Source of the DNA: Cellulomonas sp. 73-92
GTDB lineage: Bacteria > Actinomycetota > Actinomycetes > Actinomycetales > Cellulomonadaceae
Assembly: GCF_001898175.1 (NCBI RefSeq)
Contig: NZ_MKTH01000008.1
Coordinates: forward strand, 372,001 to 436,000
Length of the DNA stretch: 64,000 nucleotides
Direction of reading: 5' to 3'
Part shown: in pieces, positions 19,216 through 28,664 of the stretch
Layout: each line of letters opens with the position of its first letter
How positions within the stretch are numbered: the stretch's first letter is position 1
Translations under genes and position numbers: made by a program
The notes under the pieces: generated by a model
Told to the model about the DNA's origin: nothing
Database searches by the model: none
The model's input: only the letters and a program-made list of their open reading frames with translations

Positions 19216-20219
19216 CGGCCACCCCGGAGCTGGAGCCGACGAGGTCTGCGGGACCGCCGGCCGCAGGGCCGGGGCAGCTCACCGTCGCTGCAGGGTGACA
19301 CGTCGCGGCGCCGCCCGTCCGACGCCGACCTGCTACTGCCGAGGCCCGCTCAGAAGGGTGGGTTGTCGGGGATCGCGTGGTGGTGGGTGTCGAGCTTTCG
19401 GGTGTGGCCGTTCTGGCCGGGGGTGACCCGGTAGGTCAGCCCGGCGGGGGTGTGCCATTCGAACACGCCGGGGGTGACCTGTCGCAGGGTGAAGCCGCCG
19501 TCGGTCTTCAGTCGGTGGCACCGGCTGGACAGCGGACCGAGATTGCCGGCCGACGTGGTGCCGGGCAGCGGGGAGCGGTTGGCGGGGGTGCCGTGGTACT
19601 CGGTGGTGTGGTCGAGGTCGCAGCGGTGCCCGGGCACACTGCAGCCGGGACCGGCGCAGACCTGGTCACGGGCCAGCACATGCTCGGCCAGGGCGGCGGG
19701 TGGCCGGTAGCGGGTGCGTCCGACGTCCAGCACGGTGCCGGTCACCGGGTCGGTGACGATGCGTCGCCAGGTTCCCCCGAGGGCCAGGGCACGGGCCTGC
19801 TCGGCAGGGATCGGTCCCAACCCGGCCAGCTCAGCCGGCTGGTCGTCCAACCCCATCAACGTGGACAAGGCGACGGTGACGTCGATGCGGACCTTGGGGA
19901 TCCGGATCCCCGGCGCAGCCCGCCCCGGCGGACGCGGCCCACCGACCAATGAGCCTCCAGCGCCAGATCCGGCTCCCGGTCGGCGCCCTCCGATCGTGGG
20001 ACGAGCGTGGCGCCCGAAGGGACGCTTCTGCTCGCCGCAACCGCATCGCCATCCGTGATGACCACACCGGCTGCCACCGTCTCGGGGTCCGTCCCTGCAT
20101 CGCAGGTAATGCCCTCTGCCGGCCGATCGCTGTGCGCTTCACCGTGACGGGCGACGGGGCTGGTGCCTGCCGCACCGCGGCGCAACGTCTCGCCGAGTGC
20201 GCCGCTGGTCAGGGTGGCA

Positions 20220-20344
20220 CCGGCGAGCAGGGCGGTGCCGGTGGCCGTGGCACCGGCGAGCATCGCGGTGCCGGTGGCCGTGGTGCCGGCGAGCAGGGCG
20301 GTGCCGGTGGCCGTGGTGCCGGCGAGCAGGGCGGTGCCGGTGGC
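20220..20344 (-). repeat. 33-bp tandem repeat inside the DUF222/HNH pseudogene
   Basis: Nearly four copies (3.8) of a 33-base unit beginning CCGGCGAGCAGGGCGGTGCC encode repeated ATGTALLAGTT-type peptides. The copies are almost identical, so the array is recent and slippage-prone. Confidence 0.9.
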
Positions 20345-21375
20345 TAGGTCGGTCAGGGTGTCGGCGCGCAGCTGGTCCAGGGTGCGCCGATCCCCAGCGG
20401 CGCGGGCCGCGCGGGCGGTGGCCTCCAGGCTGCCGTCGATCCGGGCCGCATCCGTGGCCGGGAGCACGGCCCACAGGCCCGCCATCCCATCCGGCAGCCG
20501 ACGCGGATGGCACACGTGCCGGGCCGCCAACGCCTTGGCAGGCGTATCGCGGCATCCACCGGGTCGGCGGCCAGCAGGGCCCGGTCGATGTCGGCGGCCA
20601 GCTGCGTCGGGGTGCGCGTCGCGGCGCCTGCGGCAGCACCTGCTCCAGCACCGGCCAGGACAGCTGGTCGGGGCGGTCGTGCAGCCTGTCGGTCAGCACC
20701 CGCAGCTTGGCAAGATCCAGCAGGCCCTCGCGGACCGCGTCGGCCACCGGCAGCAGCACACCCGCCAACGCCCGCCCGTCGCGGACCAGCCGGTTGGCGG
20801 CCAGACGTGACCAGCCCAACCGCATCGCCAGCTCATCCCCAGCCACACACGTGCGCGACGGCACCGGCTGGCGCCACAACGGGTTCATCGACGCCCGCCG
20901 CGACAACTCCCCCGCGGCCAACGCACCCAGCAGGTGATCGAACGCGGCCTGCCGGGCGGCTGCCGCCACCGTCTCCACCAACAGCTCGTCATCCGCCGAG
21001 GACAAGTCCACCCGCTCCAACACACCCGCCAGTCCGGACCCGGGGGTCATCGCCGCCAGACACGACGCCGACAACCACACCGGCACACCAGCGACCTGCG
21101 CCGCGGACGACGCCCCGACCTGGGAGTCGACCGCTCCATCGCGCGCCGTGGACGACGGAACCTCAGCACGCGGGTCGCCTTCGGCGCCCGTCGCCGCGGA
21201 CAGCGGCACCCCGGCCTGCGGCTCACGCCCGCGACCGGGCGCCGCGCCCAGCAACCGCTCCAGCTCCGGGTCGACCTCGACATCCGGCTCCGCACCGGTG
21301 TCGGCCGGGTCCCACCAGGCATCGCCCAGCGGATCGAACAGCCACGACCACTCGTCCACCGAAGGCTCGGCGGAC

Positions 21376-21555
21376 CGCACAACGCTCTCGTCGTCGACGT
21401 TCGCGCCAGGGTCGCCGGACAGCAGCACACCGTCCCCGCCTACCCCGGTACGCGGGGCGTCGGACAGCGAAGCGCTGAGCCCGCGGACCCCCGCGCCCAG
21501 GTCGCCGGACCGCGAAGCGCTGCCCCCGACAACCTCCACGCCCGGCTCGTCGGAC
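21376..21555 (-). repeat. 45-bp degenerate repeats in the DUF222 N-terminal region
   Basis: The anchor GTCGGAC or GCCGGAC recurs at 21420, 21465, 21510 and 21555, exactly 45 bases apart. The units encode 15-residue repeats such as SGDPGANVDDES and SDEPGVEVVGGS, with a fifth weaker copy next to them. This low-complexity spacer lies between the start and the DUF222 domain. Confidence 0.75.
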
Positions 21556-21606
21556 GACGCGACGGTGCGCTCTCCGACGGCATCCAGGCGTGCGAACATG
21601 TGTTCG

Positions 21607-21636
21607 ATGATACGCCCACTCACCCCCATCTGTCCA
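21607..21636 (-). promoter_or_regulatory. Leaderless promoter of the DUF222/HNH gene
   Basis: TGGACA (21636-21631) and TATCAT (21612-21607) on the minus strand are 18 bases apart. The -10 box ends seven bases before ATG 21599, so the transcript would start at or next to the start codon. This decides the start over an ATG 30 bases upstream. Confidence 0.55.
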
Positions 21637-21956
21637 GGTCAAAGGGGCAATTCGTCGTCCGCCGACGAACGAGCGGAGTCCCGGAACCTCACCCGCGAAG
21701 CCCGGCGCAGAACGGCACGAAAGCCGGCCGCCGCACGGCGAGCCGCACAAGCAGTCGACCGACGCGCCATCGACGCCGAGGCCGCGCCGTGGCCCACGGG
21801 CCGGGAGCGCCCCATGGCTGCAGCCCCTGGACCGGACGCTCGTCGGCCGAGGGCCCTGCAGCGACCGGTCGCTCGGCGCGGCAGGGAGCCTGTCCTTACC
21901 GGAGACGTCGCGAGGAGACTGGACGCGCCGACGCTCGGGGAGGAAGGGGCATCCCG
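21637..21956. other. 320-bp region without recognised gene
   Basis: Between the DUF222 promoter and the hydrolase start no frame on either strand has coding character or family resemblance. A 7-base stem (21651-21657 with 21663-21669) is the only structure seen. It must contain the hydrolase promoter, which I could not place. Confidence 0.5.
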
Positions 21957-22892
21957 ATGGCCGTCTCGTCACGTCGCACCGCCCTGCTCGCGCTCGTCGC
22001 GCTCGGTGCGCTCGGAGCCGCCGTGGCGGCTCGCCGACTGGTCCGCGGCCGTCGCGACGCCTCCGTCGCGATGTCCCGCGGGGTGTTCGACGGCATGGGG
22101 TACACCGTGCTCGGGACGGGGCCGACGACCCTGCTCCACCTGCCGGGCGGACCCGGCTCCGACACCACGTCCGGCTCCGGGGCGCGGTTCACGGCGCGGC
22201 AGCTCGCGCCGTTCGCGGCCGCCGGCTACACGGTCTGGAACGTCGACCGTCGCCGCGACATGCCGGCCGGCCACAGCATCGCCGACATGGCCGACGACCA
22301 CGCCGCCTTCATCCGGGCGAAGCTCGGCGGCCGGGCGGACGTGGTGCTGGGCAGGTCGTACGGCGGGCTCGTCGCCCTGTACCTCGCGGCCGACCATCCG
22401 GACCTGGTGGGCCGTCTCGTCCTCACGGCGTCCGCCGCGACGATCACCCCCTGGGGCAAGGACGTCGACCTCCGCTGGGCGAGGGCACGGGCCGAGCACC
22501 GGTACGCGGACGCCGGCGCGATCATGCTCGAGTACCCGCTGCCCGGGCGCGCGTGGGCGCCGGCGCGCCGCCGGCTCGGCCCCCTGGTCGGCCGCATGTT
22601 CGCCGACTCCGCAGTCCCCGACGGCGACCTGGTGGTCGAGGGCGAGGCCGAGGCGGCCTTCGACGCCCGCGACGTGCTCGGCCGCATCCAGGCCCCCGTG
22701 CTCGTCCTCAGCGGGACGAAGGACCGCTTCTTCCCGCCGACGATCGTCGAGGAGACCGCGGCGCTCATCCCCGACTGCACCGTGGTGCGCTACCCGGGTG
22801 GGCACCTCCGGGCGTCGATGAACGGGCACGCGGCCGACGACGTCGCGACGTGGGTCTCCGGCCGGCGGACGGCCGACAGCACGACGCCCTGA
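21957..22892 (+). CDS. Alpha/beta hydrolase with N-terminal membrane anchor
   Basis: The 311-residue protein begins with a hydrophobic segment (ALLALVALGALGAAVAA, residues 9-25) followed by arginines, a likely signal anchor. The hydrolase fold follows with the oxyanion motif HLPGGPGSD, nucleophile Ser134 in LGRSYGG, acid Asp256 in SGTKDRFFP and His283 in YPGGHLRAS. The substrate cannot be told from sequence. ATG 21957 has AGGAAGGGG upstream. The gene ends eight bases before the convergent stop of the next gene. Confidence 0.85.
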   Translation: MAVSSRRTALLALVALGALGAAVAARRLVRGRRDASVAMSRGVFDGMGYTVLGTGPTTLLHLPGGPGSDTTSGSGARFTARQLAPFAAAGYTVWNVDRRRDMPAGHSIADMADDHAAFIRAKLGGRADVVLGRSYGGLVALYLAADHPDLVGRLVLTASAATITPWGKDVDLRWARARAEHRYADAGAIMLEYPLPGRAWAPARRRLGPLVGRMFADSAVPDGDLVVEGEAEAAFDARDVLGRIQAPVLVLSGTKDRFFPPTIVEETAALIPDCTVVRYPGGHLRASMNGHAADDVATWVSGRRTADSTTP

Positions 22893-22899
22893 GGGCCTC

Positions 22900-24642
22900 C
22901 TACAGACCCGCCGGGGCGAGCGGCGACATGCCGCTCGGCAGCTGCTGCTGCAGCCACGCCGGGTCGTCGAGCTTCCCCTCGGCCTTCAGGCGCGCGGTGT
23001 TGTCGCTCAGCGTCCGCGTCCAGTCGGCGAACGTGCCGACGAGCGAGACGTACCAGCCGCCGTCCTCGTGGACCACAGTCAGCGCGGGATGTCCGAGGCC
23101 GAGCTCGCCCATCAGCGGGATGTCGCTGAGGCAGACGCCACCACCCGAACCGTCGGCGGCCGCCGTCTTGACGCAGTTGCCGTCGTACGAGAACGTGCCG
23201 GCGACGCCGTTCATGACGATCGAGTAGGCGAGGTTCGTCGGGACCACCGACGCCCGCTCGCCGTTCTGGTCGGCCACGTCGAAGTCGGAGCCGGTGAGGG
23301 TGAGCTCGGGGGCGCCGGAGCTCGCAGCACCAGCGTCGAGGGCGGGCTGCAGGTACACGGCCACGAAGCGCCGCTCCGCCAGCGGCAGCACCGAGACCAG
23401 CGGCCCGGAGTCGCCCTTGACCAGCGCGGGGATCGCGGCGGCCAGCTGCACGGCGGCGGCCGTCGGGTCGGCCGGGTGGGCGACGTCCTGCGCCCGCGGC
23501 ATCGCGCCGCGCTGCACGCCCTCCGAGGCCGTGAGGTACTCCCCCAGGGTCATGAGCGGGCTGACGTACCAGCCGCGGCCCTCGTGCACCGTCACGAGGT
23601 AGGGCGCCGCGCCGTTCGCCGCCCAGTCGTGGGCGATGTCGACCGTGTACGGCAGCTTGCCGGTCAGCGCGTCGACCACCTGCTGACGCACCCCCGCCGG
23701 GTCGCTGCCGAGCACCGGGTTGCTGGTGCCGATCGCGGCCACCACGGCGTCCGCGATCTGCTGCGGGTCACCGTCGATCGTCAGCGTGCCACCGGTGATC
23801 GAGACCTTGCTGAGGCCGTCGTCGAGCCTCTCCTCGGTGGTCTGCAGGTTGTCGACCTTGACGGTCAGCGAGTCGAATGCCGTGAGGATGGCCTTCGACG
23901 CCGCCGGGTCCGGCGTGGCCGCCGTGTCGTGCTTCACGTCGGCGACCATCTGGCGGAACGGCTGCACCTCGGCCGGCGACAGCGAGCCGAGCAGGGCCAG
24001 GCCGTCCTTGTGCTGGACGCCGTCGAGGAACCGGTTCACCGCCGCCGTCGGGCTCGCGGGGGCGATGAGCTTGGCGCCGACGAAGAACCACCCGGCGGCC
24101 AGGCCGCCGGCGAGCGCCACGACGCCCAGGCCGACGCCGATCCACAGGCCGCGCCGCCGGCGCCGCGGCAGCGGCTCGAGCGGCCATGTCACGGAGCCGG
24201 ACGGCCCGGCGGACGCGGACAGCGGGTACCCGGCTCCCACGGGTGCGGTCCCGAAGGGCGCCGCGGGCGGGGTCCCGAACGGCGCGCCGGCGCCGGCCGG
24301 GGTCCCGAACGTCGACGGACCGCCGGACGGCGGCGTCCCGTAGGGCGCCGCGCCGCCGCCGAGCGGGGTGCCGAACCGCGACTGAGGTGCACCCGACCAG
24401 CCCGCGCCGGGGCCCGGGTCCGCGGGCGTGCCGAACCGCGACGTCGCGCCGTACCCGGCCCCGCCGGGATACCCGGTTCCGTCGGGGTAGCCCGCCCCGC
24501 CGCCGTACCCGGCTCCGCCGGCGTACCCCGCAGGGCCGTCGCTGTGCGAGGCGGGGGGCGGTGTCGGCGCCTGCCCCGGCACGGCGAGCGGGTCGTCACC
24601 CGGCTCGGGCTTCGGCGACCACGTCCACGATCCGTTGCTCAT
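22900..24642 (-). CDS. Membrane-anchored protein with Gly/Tyr/Pro-rich cytoplasmic domain
   Basis: The 580-residue protein has a disordered N-terminal 155 residues with GGAGYGGGAGYP-type repeats and several FGTP units, basic residues (PRRRRRG), one membrane helix (GLWIGVGLGVVALAGGLAAG, about 165-184) and a long extracellular part. The outer part contains two similar halves, each ending in a GWYVS motif (GRGWYVSPLMTLGEYL and DGGWYVSLVGTFADW). The layout is common in actinobacterial envelope proteins; function is unknown. It is divergent from the ABC exporter, with 165 bases between them. Confidence 0.8.
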   Translation of the reverse strand: MSNGSWTWSPKPEPGDDPLAVPGQAPTPPPASHSDGPAGYAGGAGYGGGAGYPDGTGYPGGAGYGATSRFGTPADPGPGAGWSGAPQSRFGTPLGGGAAPYGTPPSGGPSTFGTPAGAGAPFGTPPAAPFGTAPVGAGYPLSASAGPSGSVTWPLEPLPRRRRRGLWIGVGLGVVALAGGLAAGWFFVGAKLIAPASPTAAVNRFLDGVQHKDGLALLGSLSPAEVQPFRQMVADVKHDTAATPDPAASKAILTAFDSLTVKVDNLQTTEERLDDGLSKVSITGGTLTIDGDPQQIADAVVAAIGTSNPVLGSDPAGVRQQVVDALTGKLPYTVDIAHDWAANGAAPYLVTVHEGRGWYVSPLMTLGEYLTASEGVQRGAMPRAQDVAHPADPTAAAVQLAAAIPALVKGDSGPLVSVLPLAERRFVAVYLQPALDAGAASSGAPELTLTGSDFDVADQNGERASVVPTNLAYSIVMNGVAGTFSYDGNCVKTAAADGSGGGVCLSDIPLMGELGLGHPALTVVHEDGGWYVSLVGTFADWTRTLSDNTARLKAEGKLDDPAWLQQQLPSGMSPLAPAGL

Positions 24643-24807
24643 GACCTTGCCCCCACGTCGGTCCAGCATCGTCGGGGGCACACACCCCCGACGAGCGTAT
24701 CGGCAGGTCGGGAGCCGAGATTGACCATCCGTCCACCGATCGGTTGACGCCGGTGACCTCCGCTCGACCGTCGCGACGGGGGCCGCGTCCCCGGCAGGCT
24801 CGCTGCC

Positions 24808-25707
24808 ATGAACCGAACCCCACGCGCGGTCGACGTGACCGGGCTGCACAAGCGCTACGGCGACAAGCTCGCCGTCGACGGGCTTGACCTGCACGTCGAC
24901 GAAGGCGAGATCGTCGCCGTCCTCGGCCCCAACGGCGCGGGCAAGACCACCACCGTGGAGGTCCTGGAGGGCTACCGGCACCGCGACTCCGGCCGCGTCA
25001 CCGTCCTCGGCGAGGACCCGCAGGCCGCCGGCCGCGCCTGGCGCGCCCGCGTCGGCATGGTGCTCCAGGACGTCGCGGTCGGCTCCGAGTCGACCGTCGA
25101 GGAGCTCGTCGCGCACTACGCGCTGTTCTACCCGGCGCCCCGCGACCCCGACGAGGTCATCGCCGCCGTCGGCCTGCAGGAGAAGCGGAAGTCGCGTGCC
25201 CGGCACCTCTCCGGCGGCCAGCGCCGCCGGCTGGACGTCGCCCTCGGCGTCGTCGGGCGCCCGGAGCTGCTGTTCCTCGACGAGCCCACCACGGGGTTCG
25301 ACCCCGAGGCGCGGCACGCGTTCTGGGAGCTCATCGCCGGCCTGCGGGCCGACGGCACCACGATCCTGCTCACCACCCACTACCTCGACGAGGCCGAGCA
25401 CCTGGCCGACCGCGTCGTCGTCGTGACCGGCGGTCACGTCGTGGCGGAGGGCAGCCCGGCGTCGCTCGGCGGCGCGGCCGCCCACCGGTCGCGCGTGCGC
25501 TGGCTGGAGGACGGCGAGCCGCGCGAGGTGTCCACCGACACCCCCACCCGCATCGTCGGCGACCTCGCCGCGCGGTTCGCAGCGCTGGGCCACGCCGAGG
25601 TCCCCGGGCTGCAGGTGCTGCGGCCCAGCCTGGAGGACGTCTACCTGGAGCTGGTCGGCACGGCCGGCCGCTCGTCGACCGCCGATCTCGAGGAGGCCCT
25701 GCGATGA
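24808..25707 (+). CDS. ABC-2 type exporter, ATP-binding protein
   Basis: The 299-residue ATPase has Walker A GPNGAGKTT (40-48), the LSGGQ signature near residue 134, Walker B LLFLDEPT and the switch histidine in LLTTHYLDEAEHLAD. It belongs to the CcmA/drug-export branch that pairs with ABC-2 permeases; the permease start overlaps its stop as ATGA. A two-component system follows directly, suggesting regulation of an exporter for an antibiotic, peptide or lipid. Confidence 0.92.
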   Translation: MNRTPRAVDVTGLHKRYGDKLAVDGLDLHVDEGEIVAVLGPNGAGKTTTVEVLEGYRHRDSGRVTVLGEDPQAAGRAWRARVGMVLQDVAVGSESTVEELVAHYALFYPAPRDPDEVIAAVGLQEKRKSRARHLSGGQRRRLDVALGVVGRPELLFLDEPTTGFDPEARHAFWELIAGLRADGTTILLTTHYLDEAEHLADRVVVVTGGHVVAEGSPASLGGAAAHRSRVRWLEDGEPREVSTDTPTRIVGDLAARFAALGHAEVPGLQVLRPSLEDVYLELVGTAGRSSTADLEEALR

Positions 25708-26558
25708 CCGCCGCGACCCTGCCCGCCACCGGACCCGTCCGGGCGCTGCCGTCCCCGCTCCGGCTGGGCCTGGCGCGCACCGCTCACGAGCTGCGGGTGT
25801 TCTCCCGCGAGCGCGACGCGGTGTTCTTCATCTTCCTGTACCCGATCCTCATGCTCGCGATCTTCGCCACGGTGTTCGGCAAGCAGGACCCCTTCAGCGG
25901 CACGGGCGTCGACGTGACGTTCCCGCAGTACTTCCTGCCCGGCATGATCGCCACCGGCGTCATGCTGTCGAGCTTCCAGTCCCTGGCGATCTTCATCGCG
26001 GTGGAGCGTGACGAGGGCGTGCTCAAGCGGCTGCGCGGCACGCCGCTGCCGGCCTCGTCGTACTTCCTCGGCAAGGTCGGGCAGGTGCTCGTCACCTCGC
26101 TCGTGCAGACCGGCCTCCTGCTCGTGGTGGCGGCGCTCATGTTCCACGTGCCGATGCCCACGGACGCCGGCCGCTGGTGGACCTTCGCCTGGGTGCTGGT
26201 GCTGGGCACGGCCGCCGGCTCGGTGTGCGGCGTCGCGTTCTCGTCGGTGCCGCGGTCCGGCAAGTCGGCCAGCGCCGTGGTGACGCCGATCGTGCTCGTG
26301 CTGCAGTTCATCTCCGGCGTCTTCTTCCAGTTCGACCAGCTGCCGCACTGGATGCAGGACGTCGCCTCGCTCTTCCCGCTGAAGTGGATGGCGCAGGGCA
26401 TGCGCTCGGTGTTCCTGCCGGACGCGGCCGTGCGGTTCGTCGAGCCGAGCGGCTCGTGGCAGCACGGCGCGACCGCCGCGATCCTCGCCGCCTACCTCGT
26501 GGTCGGGCTGGTGCTCGGTGCCCGCACCTTCCGTTGGCTGCGTCGAGACGCCGGCTGA
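25704..26558 (+). CDS. ABC-2 type exporter, permease
   Basis: The 284-residue permease has about six membrane segments, including FFIFLYPILMLAIFATVFG, MIATGVMLSSFQSLAIFIAV and VVTPIVLVLQFISGVFFQF, with the ABC-2 ERDEGVLKRLRGTPL motif between the second and third. Its ATG overlaps the ATPase stop. The partner ATPase and following sensor kinase form one transcription unit by spacing. Confidence 0.9.
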   Translation: MTAATLPATGPVRALPSPLRLGLARTAHELRVFSRERDAVFFIFLYPILMLAIFATVFGKQDPFSGTGVDVTFPQYFLPGMIATGVMLSSFQSLAIFIAVERDEGVLKRLRGTPLPASSYFLGKVGQVLVTSLVQTGLLLVVAALMFHVPMPTDAGRWWTFAWVLVLGTAAGSVCGVAFSSVPRSGKSASAVVTPIVLVLQFISGVFFQFDQLPHWMQDVASLFPLKWMAQGMRSVFLPDAAVRFVEPSGSWQHGATAAILAAYLVVGLVLGARTFRWLRRDAG

Positions 26559-26590
26559 CGGCGAGGGCGGGACGTGGCAGGGTCGGCGCC

Positions 26591-27907
26591 ATGACGACGC
26601 GGCCGCGGGGCAACCGGTCGGAACGGGCGGAGTTCTGGGCCCGGTCGGTGCGCCTGTGGGACCGGTTCTTCTACGTCGCGATGGTGCTGGTGGCCGTGGC
26701 CACGCTCGTCACGGCCGGCGGCTCCCGCGCCCGGGTGGGGTCGCTGACGTGCGTCGCGCTCATCACCGTCGCCTACACGGTGGTCGGGCGGCGCGCGCTG
26801 GCCAGCGGCCGGCCCGGCATGGCGCACGTCTACCTCGCCCTCCTCGTGGCGCTCACCACGGTGCAGGTCGGGTGGGACAGCCTGGGGGCGGTGCTGCTGT
26901 TCGTCGCCTACTCGCAGATCTGGTTCTTCACCGATCGCCGGCTGCACGGCGTGCTGTGGACCGTGGCGCTCACCGTCGGGGTGGGCCTGCGGCTGGGGCT
27001 GGTCGCCGCGGCCCAGCACGCGAGCCTCGTCGGGCTCGCCGGGTCCATGGCGATCGCACTCGTCTTCTCCATCGCGCTGGGACTGTGGGTGACGCAGATG
27101 GCTGAGCAGACCGAGGTCCAGCGCCAGCTGGTGGCCCAGCTGCAGGCCGCGCAGGACGAGCTCGCCGCGACGCACCACGCGGCGGGCGTCACGGCGGAGC
27201 GGGAGCGCATGGCCCAGGAGATCCACGACACGCTGGCGCAGGGGTTCACGTCGGTCGTCATGCTCGCCCAGACCACGACGGCGGAGCTCGAGCGGGGGCA
27301 CGACGAGGCCGCGCTGTCCCGGGTGGCGCAGATCGAGCAGGTCGCCCGGCAGAACCTCGCCGAGGCGCGAGCGCTCGTGGCGGCGTTCGGGCCGGCGGAC
27401 CTGGCCGACGCGACGCTCGCCGAGGCGCTCGGCCGGCTGGCGGAGCGGTTCACGAGCCAGACGGGGGTGGCCGTGGCGCTGGTGCCGGGCACGACGGAGG
27501 CCGCGGCCGGGCTCTCGCGCGAGGCGCAGGTCGCGCTGCTGCGGGCCGCGCAGGAGTCGCTGGCCAACGTGCGCCGCCACGCCGGCGCGGCGCACGTCTC
27601 GCTCGGGGTGACGCGGGCGGACGACGAGGTGACGCTCGCCGTCGCCGACGACGGCCACGGCATCGCGGCGGGCGCCCCGGAGGGGCAGGGGCTGCGTGGC
27701 ATGCGGGAGCGTGCCCGGGGGGCCGGGGGCAGCTTCACGGTGGACAGCACGCCGGGCGTCGGCACCACCCTGCGCCTCACGGTGCCGGTGGGCGCGGCCG
27801 CGGGCGACGGGGCGGCGCCGCGCGCAGGGGGCGCGACGCCGACGGGTCCCGACGACGCGGCGGCGGTGTGCCCGCAGCCGGCACGAACCGAGAGGGTGGC
27901 ACCGTGA
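26591..27907 (+). CDS. Two-component sensor histidine kinase, NarL/DesK type
   Basis: The 438-residue kinase has about five hydrophobic segments in residues 25-170, a coiled coil, a HisKA_3 dimer domain with His212 in RMAQEIHDTLAQGFTSV, and an HATPase domain with AAQESLANVRRHAGA and the G-box ADDGHGI. It lacks a large sensor domain, so it probably senses membrane events or the exporter's substrate. It begins 32 bases after the permease gene and its stop overlaps the response regulator start as GTGA. Confidence 0.9.
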   Translation: MTTRPRGNRSERAEFWARSVRLWDRFFYVAMVLVAVATLVTAGGSRARVGSLTCVALITVAYTVVGRRALASGRPGMAHVYLALLVALTTVQVGWDSLGAVLLFVAYSQIWFFTDRRLHGVLWTVALTVGVGLRLGLVAAAQHASLVGLAGSMAIALVFSIALGLWVTQMAEQTEVQRQLVAQLQAAQDELAATHHAAGVTAERERMAQEIHDTLAQGFTSVVMLAQTTTAELERGHDEAALSRVAQIEQVARQNLAEARALVAAFGPADLADATLAEALGRLAERFTSQTGVAVALVPGTTEAAAGLSREAQVALLRAAQESLANVRRHAGAAHVSLGVTRADDEVTLAVADDGHGIAAGAPEGQGLRGMRERARGAGGSFTVDSTPGVGTTLRLTVPVGAAAGDGAAPRAGGATPTGPDDAAAVCPQPARTERVAP

Positions 27908-28530
27908 CGATCCGCGTGCTCATCGCCGACGACCACCCGGTGGTGCGGTCGGGGCTGGCCGGCATGCTCGCCGTCGAGCCGGACGTCGAGGTGGTCGGCG
28001 AGGCGGCCGACGGCGCCGCCGCCGTGTCGATGGCGCGCAGCCTGACCCCGGACCTCGTCCTCATGGACCTGCGGATGCCCGTCCTCGACGGCGCGGCCGC
28101 CACGGCGCAGATCACCGAGGACCTGCCGGACGTCCACGTGCTGATCCTCACGACGTACGAGACGGACACCGACATCCTGCGGGCCGTGGAGGCCGGCGCC
28201 ACGGGGTACCTGCTCAAGGACACGCCCCGTGACCAGCTCGTCGCGGGCGTGCGCGCCGCGGCACGCGGCGAGTCGGCGCTGTCGCCCTCCGTGGCGCGCC
28301 GGCTGGTGCAGCAGCTCCGCAGCGACGCCGACCGGCTGACGGCGCGGGAGCTCGAGGTGCTCTCGGGCGTGGCGCGCGGCCTCTCCAACGCGGCCATCGG
28401 ACGCGAGCTGTACATCACCGAGGCGACCGTCAAGACGCACCTGCTCCGGGTGTTCGGCAAGCTCGGCGTCGACGACCGCACGCATGCGGTGACGGTCGCG
28501 ATCCAGCGCGGCATCCTGGCAGGCCTGTAG
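27904..28530 (+). CDS. Response regulator, NarL/LuxR family
   Basis: The 208-residue protein has a receiver domain with acidic pocket ADDHP, phosphoacceptor Asp55 in LVLMDLRMP and Lys in YLLKDTPRD, then a LuxR helix-turn-helix (LTARELEVLSGVARGLSNAA, followed by ITEATVKTHLLRVFGKLGV). The GTG start lies within the end of the kinase gene. It most likely controls the ABC exporter upstream of the kinase. Confidence 0.93.
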   Translation: MTIRVLIADDHPVVRSGLAGMLAVEPDVEVVGEAADGAAAVSMARSLTPDLVLMDLRMPVLDGAAATAQITEDLPDVHVLILTTYETDTDILRAVEAGATGYLLKDTPRDQLVAGVRAAARGESALSPSVARRLVQQLRSDADRLTARELEVLSGVARGLSNAAIGRELYITEATVKTHLLRVFGKLGVDDRTHAVTVAIQRGILAGL

Positions 28531-28664
28531 CACCCGCGCGCTGCGGGCCCGACGCGCCCGGTCCCCGTCGTCAGGCGGCGGACCCGGCGCGAGAGGTGCA
28601 CCGCTCGTCGGGAGGGCACGAGCCCGGTCCCGGGCGAGGGTGTTCGTCGCGCATACTGGCCGCC

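Larger units (their letters stand above)
19350..21599 (-). pseudogene. Decayed DUF222/HNH endonuclease gene (13E12-repeat type)
   Basis: The DUF222 part is readable from ATG 21599 (MFARLDAVGERT) to about 20640 with AGDELAMRLGWSRLAANRLV and the following DGRALAGVLLPVADAVREGL. The frame then shifts near 20640-20600, again near 20540 and again near 19960. The last segment carries the HNH nuclease motif: CSVPGHRCDLDHTTEYHGTP, then NLGPLSSRCHRLKTDGG. Such genes are common, multicopy and often mobile in actinobacteria. Three shifts argue for decay, though sequencing error cannot be excluded. Two internal repeat arrays, listed separately, lie within it. There is no phage or transposase gene next to it. 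Confidence 0.8.
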
